64,000 nucleotides of DNA from Burkholderia sp. S171 (GTDB lineage: Bacteria > Pseudomonadota > Gammaproteobacteria > Burkholderiales > Burkholderiaceae), in NCBI RefSeq assembly GCF_009766085.1, contig NZ_LMUF01000075.1, positions 78,168 to 142,167 of the forward strand, written 5' to 3'. The notes under the pieces were generated by a model. That model did not search any database. It was not told the DNA's origin and saw only the letters and a program-made list of their open reading frames with translations. Positions 1-9,117 of this stretch are shown here, piece by piece. The position numbers and the translations under genes were made by a program. Position 1 is the first letter of the stretch. Each line of letters opens with the position of its first letter.

Positions 1-320
1 GCGATCGCCCAGCCCGTGCCGGCGTGCGTGCCGGTCACAACGGTGACGACGGCATCGAAGGCCTGAAAAAGAGGCGCACCGCTCATCGACGCCGCCTGCA
101 TCCACACCAGCACAAGATCCGCCACCGCGAGCACGACCGCGCCGCCCGTGCTCAGCCGGCGCGCCCTTACCCAACCGAGTCGCGCGGGAGAAATAGGCGC
201 GGCCGCGTTTTCCTTCGATAACCACACGCTCAGGAACGCCCCGCCGAGCGTGCAGGCAAACGCGATGTCAGCAATTGCGGCAATGAGGACTTGAGCGAAC
301 CACAGCGGATCGTCACTCAT
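1..320 (-). CDS. copD: CopD-like copper resistance membrane protein, N-terminal part
   Basis: The frame starts at the ATG at 318-320 on the minus strand and runs off the left edge, so only about 106 N-terminal residues are visible. The translation has three hydrophobic stretches, a WMQAASMSG segment and a THAGTGW segment. This pattern resembles CopD/PcoD inner-membrane proteins, which take part in copper handling with CopC. The identification rests on resemblance of these segments; the C-terminal half that would confirm the family lies outside the window. It is divergent from the cytochrome genes at 776-2857, which fits a link between copper supply and respiration, but that link is inference. 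Confidence 0.65.
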   Translation of the reverse strand, partial: MSDDPLWFAQVLIAAIADIAFACTLGGAFLSVWLSKENAAAPISPARLGWVRARRLSTGGAVVLAVADLVLVWMQAASMSGAPLFQAFDAVVTVVTGTHAGTGWAI

Positions 321-775
321 AACCGCGACTCAACGAGGAAATTCAGGCTGAAAGCAAACAAGGAATGCATTGAAGGTTCGATGAAGGGTCGATGAAGAAA
401 CAAAAAAGAAACAAAACAAATCGCATGGGCCAGGAACGCGAGTCTAGCGGAACGGGCACACGGAATGCATTAGCGCCCAAGGGCACTCGAGCAACGCAAA
501 ACCACCACCAAACCCCACAAAACTCGTCGATACTTTGTCGAATCCCCTCGACTGTTAACTGTTACGCATGTTCAAAAAGCCCTGTCGATCCGTCGCGCGG
601 CAAATTGTCGCGTACACGTTGAAAGTGCGGCGCAACAGGGCGATGCTCAAATAGTCATCATCAGGCATCGATGATAGAATGCCGCGTCGCATCACCGGCT
701 CGCAGAGCCAATGTGGCAATGGTTCACCACATATTCGCACCGGGCCGAACGAAGCTCGGCAGGTCCTCGAAATTC
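321..775. other. Divergent intergenic region, no gene
   Basis: This 455-base gap separates the copD-like gene (minus) from the dihaem cytochrome (plus). Open frames here have no family resemblance and no ribosome binding site. It is A-rich between 385 and 420. A possible promoter for the plus-strand genes is listed separately at 652-680. No repeats or RNA genes are evident. Confidence 0.5.
652..680 (+). promoter_or_regulatory. Possible sigma70-type promoter of the cytochrome pair
   Basis: TAGTCA at 652-657 and TAGAAT at 675-680 are separated by 17 bases. The match to TTGACA/TATAAT is moderate. If real, transcription would begin near 687. That would exclude the upstream start codon at 671 and support the ATG at 776 for the first cytochrome gene. 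Confidence 0.35.
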
Positions 776-1537
776 ATGGAGTGTCGCGTGTCTTCAAGAC
801 GCATATTTCGTCCGTTGCTCGCCCCGCTAATGGCTCTGGCGCTGATCGCCAGTGCCAGCATTGCCGGCGCAGCAGAAGCCCCGGCGCCCGCTCAAGCCGC
901 CGCCCAGCCAATGGCGCCGGACACCATGGCAGCGCGTGTTCAGGGTTGTACGGCATGTCACGGCGTCCACGGCGAAGGCACGGACAACGACTATTTCCCG
1001 CGTCTTGCTGGCAAGCCGGCTGACTACTTGTACAACCAGTTGCAGAACTTCCGCGAAGGCCGCCGGAAGTATCCGCCAATGAATTACCTCGTCACGTATC
1101 TCTCGGACGACTACCTTCATCAGATCGCTACGTATTTCTCGCAACAACGTCCGCCGTATCCGCAGCCGGCCAAGCTGACTGTGTCGGCGTCAACGGTGGC
1201 GAAAGGACAACAACTCGTGCTGAACGGCGACGTTGGCCGTGGCATTCCCGCCTGCGCCGCGTGCCACGGCGCCAACCTGACGGGTATGCAACCGGCTATT
1301 CCGGGCCTCGTAGGGTTGCACGCCGACTACATCAGCGCGCAACTTGGCGCCTGGCGTGCGGGCTCGCGTCACGCAATCGCACCTGACTGCATGCAACAGA
1401 TCGCCACCCGCCTGACCGACGACGACGTGACTTCTGTCGCCGCATGGCTCTCCACGCAAACCGCACCGGCTAATCCGGTACCCGCGCCTGCAGGCTCGCG
1501 CAAAACGCCGCTCGCCTGCGGCAGCGAACCGCAATAA
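776..1537 (+). CDS. Periplasmic dihaem cytochrome c (c4-like)
   Basis: A 253-residue electron carrier with two covalent haem sites, C58-x2-C61-H62 and C160-x2-C163-H164, in two similar halves. The first half has a PPMN segment whose Met102 could be the sixth ligand. Residues 8-33 form a signal peptide ending near AGAAEA, so the protein is exported. The open frame extends back to 671, but that longer start would bury the signal peptide and precede the likely transcription start, so the ATG at 776 is preferred. The next gene, a trihaem cytochrome, starts 21 bases after the stop. The two probably pass electrons from a periplasmic dehydrogenase to a terminal oxidase; the partner dehydrogenase is not in the window. 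Confidence 0.85.
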   Translation: MECRVSSRRIFRPLLAPLMALALIASASIAGAAEAPAPAQAAAQPMAPDTMAARVQGCTACHGVHGEGTDNDYFPRLAGKPADYLYNQLQNFREGRRKYPPMNYLVTYLSDDYLHQIATYFSQQRPPYPQPAKLTVSASTVAKGQQLVLNGDVGRGIPACAACHGANLTGMQPAIPGLVGLHADYISAQLGAWRAGSRHAIAPDCMQQIATRLTDDDVTSVAAWLSTQTAPANPVPAPAGSRKTPLACGSEPQ

Positions 1538-1558
1538 GGCGCGAGGAGCGAGAAGAAT

Positions 1559-2857
1559 ATGAAACGCAAGTCCCTGTTCGCACTTTCGGCTGTTGTTGTC
1601 ATTACTGCCGCCGCCGCTGCTGCCGCTCTCTGGTCAGGTGGCGACACCTTCCATTCGGGCGGCGCCGTTGCCGCCGTGCCCGCCGACCAGACCGAGTTGA
1701 TCAAACGCGGTGAATATCTGGCGCGTGCCGGCGACTGTATTGCCTGCCACACGGTTCGCGGCGGCAAGACGTTTGCTGGCGGCCTGCCCATGCTCACGCC
1801 GTTCGGCACGCTGTACACGCCGAACATCACGCCGGACGACCAGTACGGTATTGGCAAGTGGACGTCGGAAGACTTTTACCGGTCGATCCATCTCGGCCGC
1901 TCGAAAGATGGCAGCCTGCTGTATCCGGCCATGCCGTTCACGGCTTATACCAAGGTCACACGCGCCGACTCGGACGCCATGTTTGCATACATGCGCTCGG
2001 TGCCCCCGGTCAACGTACCCAGCCGTCCGCACGAACTGCGCTTCCCGTTCAACCAGCGCAACATGCTGATTGGCTGGCGCGTGCTCTTCTTCAGCGAAGG
2101 CGAATTCAAGCCGGATCCCACCAAGTCGGTTGAGTGGAACCGCGGCGCTTACCTGATCGAAGGGCTTGGCCATTGCAGCATGTGCCATACATCGATCAAC
2201 GCAATGGGCGGCCCGGTCAGCTCGGCAGCATTCGGCGGCGGGTTGATCCCGTTGCAGAACTGGTATGCGCCTTCGTTGACGTCGAACAAGGAAGCCGGCC
2301 TCGGCGACTGGGACATCAAGGACATCAACGACTTGCTGAAGACCGGTGTATCGCAGCGCGGCGCCGTGTTTGGCCCGATGGCCGAAGTGGTCCACAACAG
2401 CTTGCAGTACTTGTCGGACGCGGACATCAACGCCATGTCGACGTTCCTGAAGTCGATCCCGCAAAAGGGTGAAGCGCCGGAAACGATGCAGTTCGAAACA
2501 TCGGCGCAATTTGGTTCGGAATTGCTGCAACAGGGCAAGAAGATCTACACGGAAAACTGCGCGAAGTGTCACGCGGAAAACGGTCTCGGCAAACCGCCGG
2601 CCTACCCGCCGCTTGCCACGAACCAGTCCATCCAGATGCAATCGGCCGTGAACCCGATCCGCATGGTGCTCAACGGCGGTTATCCGCCGAGCACGGACGG
2701 CAACCCGCATCCGTATGGCATGCCGCCGTTCGCTCAATCGCTGTCGGATACGGAAGTGGCTGCAGTGGTGACGTACATTCGTATGTCGTGGGGCAACCAC
2801 GGTACGCCGGTGTCGCCGCAACAAGTCAGCAACCTGCGTTCGGCTCCGCTGGACTGA
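1559..2857 (+). CDS. Trihaem c-type cytochrome, alcohol/gluconate dehydrogenase cytochrome-subunit family
   Basis: A 432-residue protein with three CxxCH haem motifs, at Cys60, Cys206 and Cys334. The N-terminus (residues 6-24) is a hydrophobic signal or anchor. Length, three haem domains and the GEYLARAGDC-type first motif match the cytochrome subunit of membrane-bound alcohol, aldehyde or gluconate dehydrogenases. No dehydrogenase large subunit is adjacent, so the physiological donor is unknown. A good ribosome binding site (GAGGAGCGAGAAG) precedes the ATG, and the gene is almost certainly cotranscribed with the dihaem cytochrome. An intrinsic terminator follows at 2909-2952. Confidence 0.85.
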   Translation: MKRKSLFALSAVVVITAAAAAAALWSGGDTFHSGGAVAAVPADQTELIKRGEYLARAGDCIACHTVRGGKTFAGGLPMLTPFGTLYTPNITPDDQYGIGKWTSEDFYRSIHLGRSKDGSLLYPAMPFTAYTKVTRADSDAMFAYMRSVPPVNVPSRPHELRFPFNQRNMLIGWRVLFFSEGEFKPDPTKSVEWNRGAYLIEGLGHCSMCHTSINAMGGPVSSAAFGGGLIPLQNWYAPSLTSNKEAGLGDWDIKDINDLLKTGVSQRGAVFGPMAEVVHNSLQYLSDADINAMSTFLKSIPQKGEAPETMQFETSAQFGSELLQQGKKIYTENCAKCHAENGLGKPPAYPPLATNQSIQMQSAVNPIRMVLNGGYPPSTDGNPHPYGMPPFAQSLSDTEVAAVVTYIRMSWGNHGTPVSPQQVSNLRSAPLD

Positions 2858-2908
2858 TTGAAGAAGGGTTTTCCGCAGGTAGCGTAAAATACGCTGAAAG
2901 GCGCAAGC

Positions 2909-2952
2909 AGGGCGCAGGCCTCGAAACCGGGGCTGCGCCCTTCTTCTTTTTT
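2909..2952 (+). terminator. Rho-independent terminator after the cytochrome genes
   Basis: AGGGCGCAG (2909-2917) pairs with CTGCGCCCT (2933-2941) around a 15-base loop. It is followed by a T-rich run to 2952. It closes the two-gene cytochrome unit. Confidence 0.8.
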
Positions 2953-3124
2953 GAGCGCGAATAAGCCGGAGCGCGGACAGGCAGGCTGGACGGACCTCGG
3001 GGGGCGGTAAAATGCTCAGGTCGGTTTGCCGGATTACGCGGGTTTTGCTCCGGTCTCAACACTTCTTAAAGCAGAAAAGCGCGGCGTTGCAGACAGGATC
3101 GCAATCACGCGATGAGGATGGTCG

Positions 3125-3745
3125 ATGCATTTTGGTGAACGGTTCAACAGCGTTACCCATCTCGTCGGCACGGTGCTGTCGGTGGCAGGACTCGCAACGC
3201 TCGTCACCATGGCCGCGATGGAACGCGACCCGTACAAGATCGTCAGCTTTGCCGTGTACGGCGCGATGTTGCTTGTGCTCTACACAATTTCCACGCTGTA
3301 CCACTGGGTCCGCAGCCCGCGGGCCAAGGCGGTATTGCAAAAATGCGATCATTCGGCCATTTACTTGCTGATCGCTGGAAGCTACACACCGTTCACGCTT
3401 GTTACGCTGCGCGGCCCGTGGGGCTGGTCGTTATTCGGCGTAAGCTGGGGGCTCGCTGCTCTTGGCATCGTTCAGGAACTCACGCTCGGGCGTCGAACCC
3501 GCAGCGTATCGATGGTGATTTACGTGATGATGGGCTGGCTCGCGCTCGTAGCCATCCGTCCTCTCGTTTCGGCTCTACCGCCCGCCGGCACGGCGTGGCT
3601 GCTGGCCGGCGGTTTGATCTACAGCGCCGGCATTTACTTTTTCATCAACGACGAGCGCATCCGGCATGGACATGGCATCTGGCACCTGTTCGTGTTGGGC
3701 GGCAGCTTGTGTCAATTCGTCAGCATTGCACGTTACGTTGCTTGA
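3125..3745 (+). CDS. trhA: Hemolysin III family (PAQR-type) integral membrane protein
   Basis: A 206-residue protein made almost entirely of seven predicted membrane helices. It carries the family signatures STLYHW (about residues 58-63), KCDHSAIYLLIAGSYTPF (about 75-92) and a C-terminal GHGIWHLFVLGG. The conserved His, Ser and Asp residues form a metal site in PAQR/hemolysin III proteins. In E. coli the homologue is tied to membrane fluidity/energetics; haemolytic activity is a historical label only. The ATG at 3125 gives the expected family length. It is a single-gene unit, with a terminator upstream at 2909-2952 and 311 bases to rhlE. Confidence 0.88.
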   Translation: MHFGERFNSVTHLVGTVLSVAGLATLVTMAAMERDPYKIVSFAVYGAMLLVLYTISTLYHWVRSPRAKAVLQKCDHSAIYLLIAGSYTPFTLVTLRGPWGWSLFGVSWGLAALGIVQELTLGRRTRSVSMVIYVMMGWLALVAIRPLVSALPPAGTAWLLAGGLIYSAGIYFFINDERIRHGHGIWHLFVLGGSLCQFVSIARYVA

Positions 3746-4056
3746 GCACTTTGCCCGAGTACGTTGCGTGAGATTGCCTTAATCGGCACCTAATGCCTGA
3801 CGCGAAGCGTTTTACGGCGTTTCAAATGCAACTTAACGCCAGTCAGCGTGTCTTGATAGCGCGTTGATCTTCGCGGCAACTTTCCCGGCGCTCGTAGCTT
3901 TTACTTTGAGCAAGCGCCCCGAACGTCATGCCGCCCGATTTCCTCGATCGTCGTACGCACGCACCTTGTTGTGCGAGCCGCCTTTTTTTGGGGCTGCAAA
4001 GCCTTTTGGGGCTTTAAGCGATAACGCCGGTCGTCATACCGAATCTGTGAACACTT
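3746..4056. other. Leader region of rhlE, no gene seen
   Basis: No convincing gene is visible. The last 90 bases contain T-rich and G-rich tracts (TTTTTTTGGGG) and a small hairpin, AAAGCC-TTTTGG-GGCTTT, about 25 bases before the rhlE start. DEAD-box helicase mRNAs often carry regulated 5' leaders; whether this one does cannot be read from sequence alone. Confidence 0.4.
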
Positions 4057-5589
4057 ATGTCTTTTGATTCCCTCGGCTTGTCCGAACCCTTGCTTCGCGC
4101 TGTCAACGAACTCGGCTACACCATCCCTACCCCCATCCAGTTGCAGGCCATTCCGGCTGTTCTGAACGGCGGTGACCTGCTCGCAGGCGCGCAAACCGGC
4201 ACGGGCAAGACGGCAGGTTTCACGCTGCCTATCCTGCAACGTTTGTCCGAAGCGCCCGCGCCGTTGGCCGGTGCGAAGCGTCCGGTCCGCGCGCTGATCC
4301 TCACCCCTACGCGCGAACTCGCCGCCCAGGTGGAAGAAAGCGTGCGCGGCTACGGTAAGTATTTGAAACTGAAATCGACCGTGATGTTCGGCGGCGTGGG
4401 CATCAATCCGCAAATCGATGCGCTGCGACGCGGCGTGGATATTGTCGTGGCAACGCCGGGCCGGTTGCTCGATCACATGCAGCAGCGGACCATCGATTTG
4501 TCGAAGCTCGAAATTCTCGTGCTCGATGAAGCCGACCGGATGCTCGACATGGGCTTCATCCACGACATCAAGCGCGTGCTCGCCAAGTTGCCGCCGAAGC
4601 GCCAGAACCTGCTGTTCTCGGCCACCTTCTCGGAAGAAATCAAGACGCTTGCGGACAGCCTGCTTGACCGCCCGGCGCTGATTGAAGTGGCGCGTCGGAA
4701 TTCGACGGTTGAAGCTATCGCGCAGAAGATTCACCCGGTGGATCGCGACAAGAAACGCGAGTTGCTCACGCATTTGATCCAGAAGAACAACTGGTTCCAG
4801 GTGCTGGTCTTCACGCGTACGAAGCATGGCGCGAATCGGCTCGCCGAGCAGTTGACGAAGGACGGCATCAGCGCGCTGGCCATTCACGGCAACAAGAGCC
4901 AGTCGGCTCGCACGCGTGCCTTGGCCGAGTTCAAGGACAACACGCTGCAGGTTCTGGTGGCGACGGATATTGCGGCGCGCGGTATCGATATCGACCAGTT
5001 GCCGCACGTGGTCAACTTCGATTTGCCGAACGTGCCGGAGGATTATGTTCACCGGATCGGCCGTACCGGGCGTGCAGGGGCGACGGGTGAGGCGCTGTCG
5101 CTGGTTTGCGTCGATGAACATCAGTTGCTGAAGGATATCGAGCGTTTGATCAAGCGGCCGATTCCGCAGGAAGTTATCGCCGGGTTTGAACCGGATCTGA
5201 CACAGAAGCCGGAACCGATTCTCCGACGCGGCCAAGGTGGCGGCGGTGCAAGGCAAGGTCAAGGTGCGCCGCGCCAAGGTCAAGGCGCGCCGCGTCAGGG
5301 TGCGCCGAAGCAATCGAACGGCGGCGGGCGGCCGTCGGCGAAGCCGGCTGGAAACGGTAACGGGAATGGTAATGGCGGTGGTGGTAATGGTGGCAACGGT
5401 GGTGGTGGCTACGGTTCGCGCTCGCCGAAACCCGTTGCCGCGAAAACCGGTGCCAATGGCGCCGCGCCGCGCAAACCAGAAGGCTCACGGCCAGCTGGCG
5501 CTGCGCTGCTCGGCGGCAAGCCGCGCAGTGAAGGCGGCGGCGGTGCAGGTCGGCGCGATACGCCCCGGACGGGACAACGCGGGCGTTAA
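4057..5589 (+). CDS. rhlE: DEAD-box ATP-dependent RNA helicase RhlE
   Basis: A 510-residue helicase that unwinds short RNA duplexes in ribosome assembly and RNA decay. The Q motif lies at about 22-30 (IPTPIQ). Walker A is AQTGTGKT (45-52), motif II is DEAD (157-160), motif III is SAT (188-190) and motif VI is HRIGRTGR (332-339). Residues from about 395 onward form a low-complexity tail rich in Gly, Gln, Arg and Asn, with a poly-Gly/Asn block encoded by GGTAATGG-like repeats; such basic tails bind RNA in this family. The gene stands alone and a bidirectional terminator follows at 5789-5819. Confidence 0.93.
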   Translation: MSFDSLGLSEPLLRAVNELGYTIPTPIQLQAIPAVLNGGDLLAGAQTGTGKTAGFTLPILQRLSEAPAPLAGAKRPVRALILTPTRELAAQVEESVRGYGKYLKLKSTVMFGGVGINPQIDALRRGVDIVVATPGRLLDHMQQRTIDLSKLEILVLDEADRMLDMGFIHDIKRVLAKLPPKRQNLLFSATFSEEIKTLADSLLDRPALIEVARRNSTVEAIAQKIHPVDRDKKRELLTHLIQKNNWFQVLVFTRTKHGANRLAEQLTKDGISALAIHGNKSQSARTRALAEFKDNTLQVLVATDIAARGIDIDQLPHVVNFDLPNVPEDYVHRIGRTGRAGATGEALSLVCVDEHQLLKDIERLIKRPIPQEVIAGFEPDLTQKPEPILRRGQGGGGARQGQGAPRQGQGAPRQGAPKQSNGGGRPSAKPAGNGNGNGNGGGGNGGNGGGGYGSRSPKPVAAKTGANGAAPRKPEGSRPAGAALLGGKPRSEGGGGAGRRDTPRTGQRGR

Positions 5590-5788
5590 ATGGCGTGATG
5601 AGGGTGCGGGTGGGATGCTCGCCTGCGCCTTCTTACGCGTGTAACGACCGCTTCGGACCGGAAGGTGTGCGAGCGCAAGCTCGCTGCCTCAAGTTCAAGC
5701 CTCGCTGCGTCAAGCCTCGCTATGCTGGCGAAAGGTCAGTTGCAAACCTTCTCTCTCCGCAGCGTAACCGCCGCAGCTTGCACCCGAT

Positions 5789-5819
5789 AAAAAGCGGAGC
5801 CTCGGCTCCGCTTTTTATT
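5789..5819. terminator. Bidirectional intrinsic terminator
   Basis: AGCGGAGC pairs with GCTCCGCT around a CTCG loop, with an A tract before and a T tract after. It can stop transcription of rhlE from the left and of the minus-strand gene ending at 5820 from the right. Confidence 0.85.
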
Positions 5820-6344
5820 TCAGGCTGCGGCGCTCGCTGCACGCTTCAGGACATCAACCTGTTCTCGCCAGCGCGCCAGCACCGCGTCTCCCTGCCCCGC
5901 CGCAAACTCGAATCCAATGCCCTGCACAAGCCGCGCATAAGGGACTTTCTGCCATTCCCCGCTTTCTATCGTCGCGATAAAACACGTGATCGGTGAACCC
6001 GCCAACGGCGCAATTCGCGCCTGAAGCTGCACCTGGAAGAAGGCTTCATCGAAGACGAAGGTCAGCGTGGCGTTACCCGTTTTCGACACCAACCGCGCCG
6101 CCCGCGACTGCGGCCACAACGAAAAACACAACGTCCCCGGATCCGGCGCGAACAACTCGCCGACGCTCAACAATGACGTCCGCACACGGCCTTCATCGGC
6201 TGCAAGCAACGACGCCGTGAAGCCCGTTTTCGTCTCGATCGACGTGCCGTCGAACAAGGTCCGCAATTCTGCGGGCCATTCGTCAAACGTGCCGTGCTCG
6301 ATACCGTGGGAACCGGCCGTACCGGACGCAGTGGAATCGGTCAT
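5820..6344 (-). CDS. Uncharacterised protein, possibly FMN-binding split-barrel (PNPOx-like)
   Basis: A 174-residue soluble protein. The middle part (RTSLLSVGEL, TLCFSLWPQSRAARL, ATLTFVFDEAFFQVQLQARI) has the strand-turn-strand character of pyridoxamine-phosphate-oxidase-like split barrels, where a phosphate-binding Arg/Ser follows the sheet. No signature motif settles it. There is no signal peptide or membrane segment. The gene is 86 bases downstream of the ferritin-like gene on the same strand, so cotranscription is possible. The function is unknown. Confidence 0.7.
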   Translation of the reverse strand: MTDSTASGTAGSHGIEHGTFDEWPAELRTLFDGTSIETKTGFTASLLAADEGRVRTSLLSVGELFAPDPGTLCFSLWPQSRAARLVSKTGNATLTFVFDEAFFQVQLQARIAPLAGSPITCFIATIESGEWQKVPYARLVQGIGFEFAAGQGDAVLARWREQVDVLKRAASAAA

Positions 6345-6430
6345 GCGGATCTCCGTGAAAAGACGATGGCCCGCGAAAGCGGGCCATCGATTAAAGCGTA
6401 GCGAACCGTTCAGTGCAAACGCCGGCTGAC

Positions 6431-7258
6431 CTATCGGAAGAATACGTGCTGCGTGATCTTCGCGAGCGGATAGTGCACGCTAGGCTGAATTCGGGCTGGC
6501 AGATCGAGTGGCTTGAGCAGCATTTTCACGCACATGTCCGCCGACAAATTGCGCCGGACCAGCGCATTCACCCGCGCCGCCAACTCCCTGTTGTGCGCGG
6601 TGTCATTGGCGCGCTCCGGGTATCGAATCGCAAACACGTGGCGCAGCGCGATCTCGGAATCCTCATTCTTGATTTCCATTACACGACGCAGCAATGCGCC
6701 AAGAACGGCGAAGCGGCCGTTGCCCTCGATCTTGTTGTACTTCTTGAAGAAGCGGAAGAAGTGCTTGTAATGCCGGACTTCGTCTGTGCGGATGTTGTCG
6801 GTGAGTTGCTTGAGGACCGGTTCATCCGAGCACTCGTTGATTGCCCGATACAGCGTGGCCGTCCCGGTCTCAACAACGCAACGCGCAACCATTTCAAGCG
6901 CACGCGTTTTCTCGAAGTCCTCGACTGAACACGTCAGCGAGTATTCGGCGAAGAAATTCTTGAATGCCGTGTCCCAGTCGAACTCTGGCCACACATGATG
7001 GATATACGTTTTCAACGCGCGGCCATGCTGCATTTCTTCCGGTTCCCACTCATTGTTGAGCCAGTCGGAAACTTCGGGGTCGTCGTTGAAATAAGTGCTC
7101 AAGTTGCTTGTATAAAGATCGGTCCCGCTCTCAATGAACGAAGCCGCGCACAGCAACAAGAGAAGGTGTTCATTCGATGCCGCTTTACGCCGGTCGATCC
7201 GGGCCAGATCGATATCTTCGATCCGCCAGGGCATCACATGGGTACTGTCAGTGTGCAT
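6431..7258 (-). CDS. Ferritin-like di-iron-fold protein
   Basis: A 275-residue all-helical protein. It contains E43, then E74-E-M-Q-H78, E130, and the ExxH pair E160-V-R-H163. That spacing matches the four-helix di-iron site of ferritin-like, ribonucleotide reductase R2 and acyl-ACP desaturase relatives. The substrate cannot be told from sequence. The open frame extends to a TTG at 7303, but GGGAG ten bases before the ATG at 7256-7258 makes the shorter start better. No export signal is visible. The promoter would lie in the 749-base gap upstream. Confidence 0.75.
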   Translation of the reverse strand: MHTDSTHVMPWRIEDIDLARIDRRKAASNEHLLLLLCAASFIESGTDLYTSNLSTYFNDDPEVSDWLNNEWEPEEMQHGRALKTYIHHVWPEFDWDTAFKNFFAEYSLTCSVEDFEKTRALEMVARCVVETGTATLYRAINECSDEPVLKQLTDNIRTDEVRHYKHFFRFFKKYNKIEGNGRFAVLGALLRRVMEIKNEDSEIALRHVFAIRYPERANDTAHNRELAARVNALVRRNLSADMCVKMLLKPLDLPARIQPSVHYPLAKITQHVFFR

Positions 7259-8007
7259 AAAAATCGCGCTCCCAAAAGCTGTACTGAACGCGCCGTCAGC
7301 CAAACCGGCCGAAAATCAGGCGACGCCGTGAACAAGTCGCGGCGTCCTCATGTGGTTAAAGACTTAGAGCCTGCATCTTAGCCGGGTTGCAACGAAGCTG
7401 CAGACCCGAAGACAGACCGTCAGAACCACATGTCAGTTCCGGATGCCGGACAAATCAGCATAAATCGTACCGCGCCGGTTCGCGTTGCGATAACGCATGT
7501 CAGACTTGATTCCCGCCCGCTTACAGAGAGATTTCGGCAAGCCATTGAAAGACGATTCAGCATTGACCCTTTCGCCGAGCGATTTTCATTTTGAATCCGC
7601 ATACCACGCGATAAGGTCCCGGCCGCTAAGCCGCACTCAGACTCAACACTATCAATTTTGCCATCCTCACGAGTTGCTGCGCAGAACGCGAAGCATGCAA
7701 CCCGTACGGCCGGTGCGGACATCGAGACATGCGGATATGTACACATGGGTGGATCACGCGGAGCGCCTTCATCACGACCTGTTCGCGGTCGCCACGCGGC
7801 GTAATGCGTCGTAACGAACTTGTCGCTCTCGATGTGCCTTTCCGAGTCACAAACTGCCCTGACAAGGCGCTCGTTAGCGCGCGTGCATCTCGGATATAAG
7901 ACAGCGATATCCAAAGGCAAGGCGGGTGATCGAGCATTGCGGGCCTGCTGGGCCTTTCCCTTACAATACGGGCCACCTCAAGACAATAAAGCGCACTCTT
8001 CGACGCC
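7259..8007. other. Long intergenic gap between divergent genes, no gene seen
   Basis: This is a 749-base non-coding stretch between the ferritin-like gene (minus) and glpR (plus). Open frames on both strands read as random sequence without ribosome binding sites. TACAAT at 7962-7967 may be the -10 element for glpR. I see no repeats or RNA gene. Confidence 0.4.
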
Positions 8008-8787
8008 ATGACACGAGATCCCCGCATCACCTTGAACGCACGACAGCAAGAGCTGCTCGACTGGGTGCAACGCGATGGCTTCGTGACGGTAGAGGACCTG
8101 GCCACGCATTTCGACGTCACGCCGCAAACCATCCGCCGCGACGTCAACTGGCTCTCCGACATGAACCTGCTGCGCCGCTATCACGGTGGTGCGAGCCTCC
8201 CGACCAGTTCGGAGAACGTCTCATACACGGCGCGCCAGCGCATGTTCCACGACGAAAAGCGTCGCATAGCCGCGCTGGTCGCTCAGCACATTCCGGATCA
8301 GGCGTCGCTCTTCATCAACCTGGGCACCACGACCGAGGAAGTTGCCCGGGCGCTGAACCGGCATCGCGGCTTGCACGTGATCACGAACAACCTCAACGTG
8401 GCGAGCATGATGAGCGGCTACCCCGAATGCGAGGTGCTGATCACCGGCGGCATTGTTCGACCCTGGGATAAAGGCATTGTGGGCGAGCTGGCCATCGACT
8501 TCATCCGCCAGTTCAAGGTCGACTTCGCCATCATTGGGGCGTCGAGCATTGAATCCGACGGCACGCTGCGTGATTTCGATACACGCGAAGTCCGCGTAGC
8601 CGAAGCAATCATCAAACACGCGCGCACGGTCTTTCTCGCCGCCGATCATTCGAAATTCGGCCGCCCGGCGCTCGTCCGGCTCGGTCACCTGAGCCAGATC
8701 GACGCGCTCTTCACCGATGCCCCCGCTCCGCCCGACATGGTTCAAACGCTCGCCGATGCAAACACGCAGGTGTTCGTGGCGGAGTAG
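8008..8787 (+). CDS. glpR: DeoR-family glycerol-3-phosphate regulon repressor GlpR
   Basis: A 259-residue regulator. The N-terminal winged helix-turn-helix (about 28-48: VEDLATHFDVTPQTIRRDV) is typical of DeoR proteins. It is followed by a sugar-phosphate-sensing domain with NLGTTTEEVARAL (about 108-120) and ITGGIVR (about 147-153). In this family glycerol-3-phosphate releases the repressor from DNA. The pairing with glpD 1.3 kb downstream on the same strand, with only small genes between, supports the GlpR identity over other DeoR members. Candidate target repeats are seen at 9963-9996. The ATG at 8008 gives the normal family length. Confidence 0.9.
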   Translation: MTRDPRITLNARQQELLDWVQRDGFVTVEDLATHFDVTPQTIRRDVNWLSDMNLLRRYHGGASLPTSSENVSYTARQRMFHDEKRRIAALVAQHIPDQASLFINLGTTTEEVARALNRHRGLHVITNNLNVASMMSGYPECEVLITGGIVRPWDKGIVGELAIDFIRQFKVDFAIIGASSIESDGTLRDFDTREVRVAEAIIKHARTVFLAADHSKFGRPALVRLGHLSQIDALFTDAPAPPDMVQTLADANTQVFVAE

Positions 8788-8932
8788 CAGCCGACCCAAA
8801 AACCCTGCGCCACAAGTGCACCCTGCCTGTGTGCACCGCGGCAGGAACCTCAAGTAATTTCTACGATTCCGCTTGTCTGCTGAACCGCTTTCGCGCCCCT
8901 AAAAAGTCAAACCCAATATTTTGCGCAAGCGT

Positions 8933-8961
8933 TTGGCACTCGTCTGGCACTTGCATACAAT
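8933..8961 (+). promoter_or_regulatory. Sigma70-type promoter for the small gene at 9118
   Basis: TTGGCA (8933-8938), a 17-base spacer and TACAAT (8956-8961) form a close match to the consensus. Transcription would start near 8968, giving a leader of about 150 bases before the ATG at 9118. Confidence 0.6.
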
Positions 8962-9117
8962 CAAATCCCGGCAACGAAGCGCCGCTTTTCGGCGCCGCCC
9001 ACCACGCTATGCATCATGCGTCTGCCGGATCGAAGTTCCAGCCTCGCACAACGTTCCTAAGCACGAATGCCGGTCGCCGACCGGTCAAAGTGCCGTTCGA
9101 TTGTCATGGAGAACACG

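Noticed and set aside
3864..4067. 67-codon frame overlapping the rhlE start
   Set aside because: Starts at TTG without a binding site and runs into rhlE out of frame; the sequence looks like a leader.
3901..5313. Long minus-strand open frame (470 codons) opposite rhlE
   Set aside because: It is an antisense shadow of a GC-rich gene; the translation is Arg/His/Gln-rich without any domain, and rhlE on the other strand has every family motif.
5237..5488. Gly/Asn-rich repeats in the rhlE tail considered as a separate element
   Set aside because: They are in frame and typical of the low-complexity RNA-binding tail of RhlE helicases.
7420..7920. 166-codon minus-strand frame in the gap before glpR
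   Set aside because: No ribosome binding site, no family resemblance and residue usage like translated non-coding sequence.
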